Shown: piece after piece, positions 1-4,734 of the stretch
Layout: each line of letters begins with the position of its first letter
Numbering within the stretch: position 1 is the first letter of the stretch
Assembly: GCA_964589375.1 (NCBI GenBank)
Contig: CAZPSA010000035.1
Span: forward strand, 1 to 13,307
DNA length: 13,307 nt
Reading direction: 5' to 3'
From: CAG-533 sp964589375
Lineage (GTDB): Bacteria; Bacillota_I; Bacilli_A; RF39; UBA660
The notes under the pieces: generated by a model
Database searches by the model: none
What the model was told of the DNA's origin: nothing
Seen by the model: only the letters and a program-made list of their open reading frames with translations
Position numbers and translations under genes: made by a program

Positions 1-1214
1 AAAGTAATCAAGTATTAAATGAGCTCTATTATGAAGGAGATAAGATAACATTAGAAGAACCTACTAAGAATAATCGAGATTTTTTGGGTTGGGAAATAGT
101 AAGTGGAGATGCAGAAATAAATGGAAATATATTAACTGTGAAAAAGCAGAGCAGTATTATTAGAGCAAAATGGCCAGATATTTTACTTACAGTAAATTTA
201 AATGAAGGGACAACAAGTCAAAGTTTTTCTTCTGGTTATAATAAAAACGATATAATAATTCTTGATGCTCCAATTCATGATGGTTGTACTTTTGCTGGTT
301 GGATTGTTACAAGTGGAGATGGAAATGTTTATGGTAATACTTTAACTTTAGGTGAGGAAGATACTTCAATTAAAGCGACTTGGAGTGGAGAATGGAACTT
401 TGATTATATTGGCACAGAGCAAACTTTTGTTGCGCCTGCGACTGGTTATTATAAAATTGAAACTTGGGGAGCCCAAGGAGGCGGCGGCGGAGGCCAAGGT
501 GCGTATTCATCTGGTGTTGTATTATTTCCAATTAATCAAATTATCTCAATAAATGTAGGTGGTGCTGGTGGCCGAAATGCTGGTGGATATAATGGTGGAG
601 GAGCTGGCCAGAATATAGCCGGTTCAGTTTCGCCATCTGGATATGGCGGAGGCGGAGCCACTCATATTGCATTAGTAAGTGGCTTGCTAAAAAATATATC
701 ATCTTATAAAAATGATATTCAATCTCCGATCTTAGTCGTAGCAGGTGGCGGCGGCGGTAAAAGTGAAAGCGGTAATACAGGCGGCGCCGGTGGTGGTATA
801 ATTGGTAACTCTGGTTCTGGTTCTTGTTATGTTCCAACTGGTGGCACTCAAAGTGGTATAGGAAATTCTGGAAATACTGATTGTACTGCTGCTGGTTTTG
901 GTTATGGTGGGATAGCCCCAAATGGTAGTTCAACTGGAGGAACATATGGTTCTGGCGGAGGAGGCGGTGGATTTTATGGCGGAGGAGGCGGTAGTTATAG
1001 GAGTGGAAGCAATTGTGCCGCAGGTGGTGGTGGCGGATCTGGTTATATTGGTTCATCATTTTTAACTGAGAAAGTAATGTACTGCTATAATTGTACTTCA
1101 TCTGATGAAGTAAGCACCAAAACCATATCAACAACTTGTGCAAGCGCAACCGCAACAAGTAATTGCGCAAAAACTGGAAATGGCTACGCTAAAATAACTT
1201 TGCTTGCTAGATAA
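1..1214 (+). CDS. Secreted glycine-rich repeat protein (5' end outside the window)
   Basis: The reading frame is open from base 3, so this is the last 403 codons of a longer gene; no start is visible. The N-terminal part seen here holds two related repeats of about 70 residues. Each contains a GW-x-(I/V)-(V/T)-SGD core, then GN-x-LT, and ends in a Trp (AKW, ATW). This resembles the bacterial Ig-like or Listeria-Bacteroides type repeats of surface proteins. After WNFDYIGTEQTF comes a long region rich in GG and GGG runs, like the Gly-rich domain found in secreted bacterial proteins. The C-terminus has paired cysteines (YCYNC, then two more Cys) and ends GYAKITLLAR. There is no sorting signal or C-terminal membrane segment, so any anchor would have to lie upstream of the window. 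I infer an extracellular adhesin-like or structural role; the ligand is unknown. The GGN-rich codons are locally far more GC-rich than the surroundings. Confidence 0.75.
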   Translation, partial: SNQVLNELYYEGDKITLEEPTKNNRDFLGWEIVSGDAEINGNILTVKKQSSIIRAKWPDILLTVNLNEGTTSQSFSSGYNKNDIIILDAPIHDGCTFAGWIVTSGDGNVYGNTLTLGEEDTSIKATWSGEWNFDYIGTEQTFVAPATGYYKIETWGAQGGGGGGQGAYSSGVVLFPINQIISINVGGAGGRNAGGYNGGGAGQNIAGSVSPSGYGGGGATHIALVSGLLKNISSYKNDIQSPILVVAGGGGGKSESGNTGGAGGGIIGNSGSGSCYVPTGGTQSGIGNSGNTDCTAAGFGYGGIAPNGSSTGGTYGSGGGGGGFYGGGGGSYRSGSNCAAGGGGGSGYIGSSFLTEKVMYCYNCTSSDEVSTKTISTTCASATATSNCAKTGNGYAKITLLAR

Positions 1215-1239
1215 ATGGCTACATTAATTTAATCATCCC

Positions 1240-1277
1240 AGATTTATAAAAACAAAGTTTTATAAAAAAATAAATCT
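1240..1277. repeat. Nested inverted repeats in the gap after the glycine-rich gene
   Basis: The inner hairpin pairs TTATAAAA (1244-1251) with TTTTATAA (1258-1265) around a 6-base loop. An alternative outer pairing joins AGATTTAT (1240-1247) with ATAAATCT (1270-1277). On the plus strand it is followed by A rather than T, so it is a poor terminator for the upstream gene. On the minus strand it would be followed by T only on the upstream gene's side. Function uncertain. Confidence 0.35.
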
Positions 1278-1303
1278 TAAAACAAAAAAATATTTAATAA
1301 TAA

Positions 1304-1332
1304 TTGATAAATTTAACAATTTGTTTTATAGT
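1304..1332 (+). promoter_or_regulatory. Sigma-A type promoter for the thioredoxin-like gene
   Basis: TTGATA (1304-1309), a 17-base spacer and TATAGT (1327-1332). Each hexamer differs from consensus at one position and the spacing is optimal. Transcription would start near 1339, giving a leader of only about 13 bases that begins at the ribosome binding site. The TTG of the -35 box is in frame with the gene, which artificially lengthens the ORF. Confidence 0.65.
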
Positions 1333-1351
1333 ATTTTTAGGGAGATTTATT

Positions 1352-1963
1352 ATGAAGAAGAAAATAATTTATATAATAGTTTTAATTTTATTAATATTAG
1401 TTGGTATTGGAGTATTTTTATTTTTAAATAATAATAAACCAGAACCAGAGAAAAGTGATAATGTAAAATTTAGTGAAGAATATACTGAGGTATCATTAGA
1501 TAATGTTTTTGTTTATCGTGATGCTGAAAGTATTATCTCAATAATGAAAGAAGGAACTGGTGTAGTTTATTTAGGGTTTCCTGAATGTCCTTGGTGTCAA
1601 AGCTATGTTAAATATTTAAATGAAACTGCTAAAGAAGTGGGTATTGATAAAATCTATTATTTTAATATCTTAGAAGAAAGAAAAAATAATACTAAGGCTT
1701 ATCAAGAAATTGTGGAAATATTAAAAACAATGCTTCAAAAGGATGACGAAGGAAATCCAAGAATATTTGTTCCAAATGTGTCATTTCATGTTAAAGGTGA
1801 ATTAATTGGTAACGATTATGAAACATCATTAGATACTCACGATAAAGAAAAACCAAGTGAATATTGGACTGAAAAAGAAGTAAATGATTTAAAGAAAAAA
1901 TTAAAAAAATATATGAATGAAGTACTAAAAGAAATTTCAAAATGTACTGATTGTAATAAATAA
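1352..1963 (+). CDS. Membrane-anchored thioredoxin-like protein (CPWC motif)
   Basis: 203 aa. I chose the ATG at 1352 because AGGGAG (1339-1344) lies 7 bases upstream and the protein then opens with a basic start (MKKK) and a hydrophobic segment of about 20 residues ending near residue 27. The in-frame TTG at 1304 is the -35 box. The rest should lie outside the membrane. It holds a thioredoxin-fold pattern: FPECPWCQ with Cys79 and Cys82, and VPNVSF with a candidate cis-Pro at 141. The whole resembles the bacteriocin-transport-accessory (Bta) or thiol-disulfide reductase group of Gram-positive bacteria, which act on disulfides of exported proteins. No bacteriocin genes are next to it, so I would not call it a bacteriocin protein. 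The C-terminus ends in a second Cys pair (KCTDCNK). The Cys-containing product of the preceding gene is a conceivable substrate, but that is speculation. Confidence 0.75.
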   Translation: MKKKIIYIIVLILLILVGIGVFLFLNNNKPEPEKSDNVKFSEEYTEVSLDNVFVYRDAESIISIMKEGTGVVYLGFPECPWCQSYVKYLNETAKEVGIDKIYYFNILEERKNNTKAYQEIVEILKTMLQKDDEGNPRIFVPNVSFHVKGELIGNDYETSLDTHDKEKPSEYWTEKEVNDLKKKLKKYMNEVLKEISKCTDCNK

Positions 1964-1990
1964 GTATTCGGAATAATTCGAATATTTTTT
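1964..1990 (+). terminator. Weak intrinsic terminator between the thioredoxin-like gene and fthC
   Basis: GTATTCG (1964-1970) pairs with CGAATAT (1979-1985, one G-T pair) around an 8-base loop and runs into T residues to 1990. The stem is short and AT-rich, and the next gene begins 11 bases later, so partial read-through into fthC is likely. Confidence 0.4.
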
Positions 1991-2000
1991 ATAGGTTGAT

Positions 2001-2540
2001 ATGGAAAAAGATGTCTTAAGAAAAAAATATATGATAGTAAGAAAAGAAATACTGGATAAAAAAGATAAATCTTTTCAAATATGTAATAAAATTATTGGAA
2101 CGAAAGAATTTAAAAACGCTAATGTAGTAGCGGTTTATTCAAACAATCGAAATGAAGTTCAAACTGAAAATATAATAAAAGAATGCTTTAAACTTGGTAA
2201 AATTGTGTGTTTGCCCAAAGTATTAGGTGATCATTTAATGAGTTTTTATCAATTTGATTTTAACGAGAAACTAATATTAAGCCCATTTAATATATACGAA
2301 CCTCAAGGATTAGATGAAAAATTGGTGGATAAGAATAGGATTGATTTAATTATTATTCCTGGTATATGCTTTGATTTAAAGGGAGCTAGAATAGGTTATG
2401 GTAAAGGCTATTACGATTATTATTTAGCTAATACATCTATTTATAAAATTGGAATTTGTTTTAAAGAACAACTATTAACTAATGAAATAATAATAACAAA
2501 TAGTCATGATATAGTTATGGATAAAATTATTACTGATTAA
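2001..2540 (+). CDS. fthC: 5-formyltetrahydrofolate cyclo-ligase
   Basis: 179 aa, a normal length for this family (MTHFS; yqgN/fthC in B. subtilis). It converts 5-formyl-THF to 5,10-methenyl-THF with ATP in the cytoplasm, recycling a dead-end folate in one-carbon metabolism. The signature is clear: IIIPGICFD at 117-125, a G-ARIGYGKGYYD stretch to residue 139 (Gly-rich ATP/substrate loop ending YYD), and the N-terminal LRKKY...RKEI that contributes basic residues to the site. The ATG at 2001 has only a weak AGG (1993-1995) upstream. The gene follows the thioredoxin-like gene after 37 bases with a weak terminator between, so it may be transcribed partly by read-through; I see no convincing separate promoter. 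It faces the coat genes across a shared terminator. Confidence 0.93.
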   Translation: MEKDVLRKKYMIVRKEILDKKDKSFQICNKIIGTKEFKNANVVAVYSNNRNEVQTENIIKECFKLGKIVCLPKVLGDHLMSFYQFDFNEKLILSPFNIYEPQGLDEKLVDKNRIDLIIIPGICFDLKGARIGYGKGYYDYYLANTSIYKIGICFKEQLLTNEIIITNSHDIVMDKIITD

Positions 2541-2545
2541 AAAAT

Positions 2546-2570
2546 AAAAAACCACGTAATGTGGCTTTTT
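2546..2570. terminator. Bidirectional intrinsic terminator between fthC and the coat-type genes
   Basis: CCAC (2552-2555) and GTGG (2561-2564) close a 5-base loop. The stem is flanked by A6 on the left and CT5 on the right, so on either strand the hairpin is followed by a T run. It lies between two convergent genes and probably ends both transcripts. Confidence 0.7.
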
Positions 2571-2582
2571 AAATAAAGGAAG

Positions 2583-2840
2583 TTAATTATCATTTAATTC
2601 TTTACTTAGTTTATCATGTTCTAAATTAATTTTGGTTACAGTACTTTCTTCTAAAGTATACCAAGAATTATTATATGCAATATTGAATAGGATTTTTGCT
2701 TCTTTTGAAAGTTCGCCAAAAATATCGAAATATGTATTATAAATTTTATCACAACTAGCTTCATTAAGCGCAGTCGCCATATTTGTTACGATACTTTTTT
2801 CGGTATCAAGGACATCTTTTAACATATCTTGTTCTTTCAT
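2583..2840 (-). CDS. CotF-like spore coat protein
   Basis: 85 aa. The sequence opens KEQDMLKDVLDTEKSI and closes with NSWYTLEE. This fits the Coat F family (Pfam Coat_F), in which a DLLxxEKxL helix is followed by a ferritin-like helix pair and a terminal GWYPxE-like motif. Family members are spore coat components; one CotF domain is about this length, so the protein is probably complete. A strong AAAGGAG-type site (2851-2858, complement) lies 10 bases before the ATG. The start overlaps the stop of the upstream minus-strand gene by one base (TAATG), so the two are translated from one message and probably act together. Transcription in sporulating cells is expected, but no recognisable sporulation promoter could be identified. 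Presence of this gene suggests a spore-forming organism or recent ancestor; it does not prove sporulation. Confidence 0.72.
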   Translation of the reverse strand: MKEQDMLKDVLDTEKSIVTNMATALNEASCDKIYNTYFDIFGELSKEAKILFNIAYNNSWYTLEESTVTKINLEHDKLSKELNDN

Positions 2841-3049
2841 TAACTTTCACACTCCTTTAAAAGATTTACCATCTCGTTACATACTTTTAAATGAATTTTT
2901 TTAAGTTTATTAAATTCCTTGCAAACTTCATCATCTTTACAAGATTTTGAGTATAATTCTAATCTTTTAGAAATTGCCATATTCCAGTTAAAAATATCTG
3001 AAATATATGCTAAATCTTTTGTACTAATCATACATGGAATTTTTTTCAT
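2840..3049 (-). CDS. Small Cys-containing helical protein, partner of the CotF-like protein
   Basis: 69 aa from the ATG at 3049. This start was chosen because GGAGGTG lies just upstream on the minus strand; an earlier in-frame ATG has no such site. The protein is mostly predicted amphipathic helix (STKDLAYISDIFNWNMAISK, then K/E-rich helices) with four Cys. It reads like half of a ferritin-like bundle similar to Coat_F partners, but I do not recognise a named family. The stop overlaps the start of the CotF-like gene, giving a tight two-gene operon. My inference is that the two products form a complex in the spore coat. A plain hypothetical protein is the cautious alternative. Confidence 0.65.
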   Translation of the reverse strand: MKKIPCMISTKDLAYISDIFNWNMAISKRLELYSKSCKDDEVCKEFNKLKKIHLKVCNEMVNLLKECES

Positions 3050-3158
3050 AAGCACCTCCATAATTATTTTGGACAAAAATAACAAATATATACTTTTTCT
3101 GTTAAAATATCTTGTTATTATAATTAATTGATAATAGGAATAACATCTTAAAAACTCA

Positions 3159-3178
3159 TGAAAAATTCAAATTTTTCA
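3159..3178. repeat. Near-perfect palindrome upstream of the DUF1003 gene
   Basis: TGAAAAATT (3159-3167), CA, AATTTTTCA (3170-3178). Nine base pairs flank a 2-base centre, about 50 bases before the GTG start. It could be an operator for a dimeric regulator; a 2-base loop is too tight for a normal RNA hairpin unless inner pairs open. A 14-base part of it recurs at 3825-3838, just after the tRNA. Confidence 0.4.
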
Positions 3179-3225
3179 GTTTACATCAATTAAAGTTAAT
3201 GGTATTATTTAAAGGGTGGTAGCAA

Positions 3226-3732
3226 GTGAATACACGTAAAACCAAAAAAGAAATTGTTCAAATGCTTTTAAAAAAAGAACTTGAGATAACTGATGAAGAG
3301 GAATTAATTAATTTACTAATTGATGAACCAATTGCAGTAGATGTTGATAAACAAAGTGATGCTAGTAGAAGTTTTGGAGACAAAGTAGCAGATAAGTTGA
3401 CTGAGGTGGCTGGTAGCTGGGCTTTTATAATTGGTATGGTTATGTTTTTAGCTTTTTGGATTTTATTAAATTTATTTGTATTAAAAGATGCTGATCCATA
3501 TCCATTTATATTATTAAATTTGTTATTATCTTGCATTGCTGCGTTACAAGCACCAATAATTATGATGAGTCAAAATAGAGATGCCAAAAAAGATAGATTA
3601 AGAAGTTTAAATGATTATAAAACTAATTTAAAAAGTGAGCTTATTTTAGAAGAGTTACACTTAGAAATGCAAAAGATTATTACCACTCAAAATAAGATAT
3701 TAAAAATACTTGATGAAGATAAAAACAAGTAG
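3226..3732 (+). CDS. DUF1003 family membrane protein
   Basis: 168 aa, the usual DUF1003 length. The family core is plain: GSWAFI at 63-68 opening the first membrane segment (about 64-85), then DPYPFILLNLLLS into the second (about 94-114), followed by AALQAPIIMMSQNR and the basic KKDR before DYKTNLKSE. The N-terminal 60 residues are acidic and cytosolic-like; the C-terminus is a probable helix or coiled coil. The function of DUF1003 is not established, and I do not assign one. The start is GTG at 3226, supported by AGGGTGG (3213-3219) 6 bases upstream; no ATG fits. The tRNA-Thr begins 7 bases after the stop codon, so both could be on one transcript. Confidence 0.88.
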   Translation: MNTRKTKKEIVQMLLKKELEITDEEELINLLIDEPIAVDVDKQSDASRSFGDKVADKLTEVAGSWAFIIGMVMFLAFWILLNLFVLKDADPYPFILLNLLLSCIAALQAPIIMMSQNRDAKKDRLRSLNDYKTNLKSELILEELHLEMQKIITTQNKILKILDEDKNK

Positions 3733-3738
3733 TTTTTT

Positions 3739-3814
3739 GCCGGAATAGCGCAATAGGTAGAGCAACTGAATCGTAATCAGTAGGTTGGGGGTTCGAGTCC
3801 TCTTTCCGGCACCA
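3739..3814 (+). tRNA. trnT: tRNA-Thr (anticodon CGT)
   Basis: 76 bases including an encoded CCA. The acceptor stem GCCGGAA pairs perfectly with TTCCGGC, the discriminator is A3811, and CCA is 3812-3814. The anticodon stem is ACTGA/TCAGT (3765-3769, 3777-3781) around loop ATCGTAA, giving anticodon CGT (3772-3774), which reads ACG. The T arm has GG-TTCGAGT-CC. The D stem GCGC/GAGC (3748-3751, 3760-3763) contains one G-A opposition where a T-A pair is usual. The gene lies just after the DUF1003 gene and before a decayed ABC ATPase. Confidence 0.95.
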
Positions 3815-3838
3815 GATTTGATTGAAATTCAAATTTTT
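3814..3838 (+). terminator. Possible weak terminator after tRNA-Thr
   Basis: AGATTTGA (3814-3821) can pair with TCAAATTT (3829-3836, one G-T pair) around a 7-base loop, followed by only two more T. The stem is AT-rich and overlaps the last base of the CCA end. It is plausible as the end of the tRNA transcript but weak. Confidence 0.35.
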
Positions 3839-3879
3839 AAATTAAGGAAAATATATTAATTTCAAAGGGAAATGCAACT

Positions 3880-4222
3880 ATGAAAGAAATACGAGAAGCG
3901 TGTAAACTGGCTTGTATTGATGATTATATTATGAGTTTGCTGATAAATAATAATACTATGGCTTGAGAAAATGGAGTTATATTATCAGGTGGAAAAAAAC
4001 AAAGAATTGCAATTGCTAGAGATTTATTAATGAAAACTGAAATAATTTAATTTGATGAAGTTACAAGTGTCCTTGATAATGTTAAGCAGAAGCTATTAAT
4101 ATTTTAAAAGGTGAATATACAATCCTTATTACTCTCATAGATTATCAGCAATTATTGATTTGGATAAAATTTTTGTGGTTGAAGATATTAATGAATTAAT
4201 GGAAATTTTATCTTTAAATTAG
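3880..4222 (+). pseudogene. Decayed C-terminal remnant of an ABC transporter ATPase
   Basis: Read across three frames this gives the end of an ABC exporter nucleotide-binding domain. ENGVILSGGKKQRIAIARDLL (3967-4029) contains the ABC signature. It is followed by the Walker B and D-loop stretch FDEVTSVLDN (4051-4080) and by HRLSAIIDLDKIFVVED (from 4136) with the switch histidine. Two in-frame stops (TGA 3964-3966, TAA 4048-4050) and two frameshifts (near 4081-4089 and between about 4089 and 4136) break it, and the Walker A and membrane domains are absent upstream. It cannot encode a working ATPase. The original was probably a fused membrane-plus-ATPase exporter of the bacteriocin or lipid-flippase type, judged from the EACKLACIDDYI segment. 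No related intact gene is in the window. It occupies most of the 587-base gap between the tRNA and rpsO. Confidence 0.85.
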
Positions 4223-4286
4223 CAATAGTTTAATATGAACTGTTATCTTAATCCTCCCGAAAACAAGCAGTTTTACACAATTTTAA

Positions 4287-4315
4287 TTGCAATTTTAAAA
4301 ACAATATAATATAAT
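4287..4315 (+). promoter_or_regulatory. Promoter of the rpsO-pnp operon
   Basis: TTGCAA (4287-4292), 17 bases, TATAAT (4310-4315); a second TATAAT overlaps at 4305-4310. The start of transcription would be near 4322, leaving a leader of about 80 bases before rpsO. Confidence 0.65.
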
Positions 4316-4320
4316 GGATA

Positions 4321-4386
4321 GGAAGTTTTATTTTGGTTTTATTTTATCTTCCGAAATAGAGCTAGAATTTAACCGATATTATAAGC
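4321..4386 (+). promoter_or_regulatory. rpsO leader, possible S15 autoregulatory RNA
   Basis: The leader between the probable transcription start and the rpsO ribosome binding site contains GGAAG (4321-4325) that can pair with CTTCC (4348-4352). S15 represses its own translation through leader RNAs in several bacterial groups, and the structures differ by phylum. That this leader does so is inference; I could not fold it fully or match it to a described class. Confidence 0.3.
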
Positions 4387-4401
4387 AAAGGAGGAAATAA
4401 A

Positions 4402-4671
4402 ATGGCTGTTACAAAAGAACAAAAAGCTGCTCGTGTAAAAGAATTTGCTAATGATAGTAAAAATACAGGCGATACTGCTGTTCAAATTGCAATTCTTACT
4501 GATGAAATCAATAATTTAACTGAGCACTTAAAAGTTAATAAGCATGACTACCATTCAAAAAGAGGTTTATTCTTAAAGATTGGTAAAAGAAGAGGATTAC
4601 TTGATTATTTAAAGAAAAATGATGTTGTTAAATATCGTGAAGTAATTAAAAAACTAAATATCAGAAAATAG
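4402..4671 (+). CDS. rpsO: 30S ribosomal protein S15
   Basis: 89 aa, the exact usual length. S15 binds the central domain of 16S rRNA early in 30S assembly. The conserved pattern is present: DTGSxEVQIA-like GDTAVQIAILTDEINNLTEHLK, then the HDYHSKRGLFLKIGKRRGLLDYLKK core that contacts rRNA. The AAAGGAGG site (4387-4394) lies 7 bases from the ATG. It is followed by a terminator or attenuator and then pnp, the classical rpsO-pnp pair. The promoter and leader are described separately. Confidence 0.98.
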   Translation: MAVTKEQKAARVKEFANDSKNTGDTAVQIAILTDEINNLTEHLKVNKHDYHSKRGLFLKIGKRRGLLDYLKKNDVVKYREVIKKLNIRK

Positions 4672-4697
4672 GGCACTAGATTTTTTAGTGTCTTTTT
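4672..4697 (+). terminator. Terminator or attenuator between rpsO and pnp
   Basis: GGCACTA (4672-4678) pairs with TAGTGTC (4686-4692, one G-T pair) around a 7-base loop, followed by T5 (4693-4697). It begins right after the rpsO stop. No separate pnp promoter was found in the 63-base gap, so it probably lowers pnp transcription rather than ending all of it. In enterobacteria the rpsO-pnp gap is an RNA-processing site. Confidence 0.7.
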
Positions 4698-4734
4698 ATT
4701 TTAATAATTAAAGATTGAAAGGAGTAAAAGAATT

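Noticed and set aside
541..1170. A 209-codon open frame on the minus strand opposite the glycine-rich gene
   Set aside because: It is the complement of GGN glycine codons, giving a His/Leu/Arg/Gln/Tyr-rich product with no recognisable domain and no start signals.
3050..3130. A sporulation-sigma promoter before the coat-type pair
   Set aside because: The AT-rich stretch contains loose matches to many -10 forms but no -35/-10 pair I could defend.
3258..3536. Minus-strand frame opposite the DUF1003 gene, and the plus-strand frame at 2919-3131 opposite the coat-type gene
   Set aside because: Low-complexity products without ribosome sites, opposite genes with clear family marks.
3880..4080. TGA at 3964 read as Trp (or another recoded residue) in an otherwise good ABC ATPase frame
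   Set aside because: A TAA stop and two frameshifts follow and the Walker A part is missing, while TGA serves as a normal stop for the amidase gene at 11102-11104. Decay explains all of this; recoding does not.
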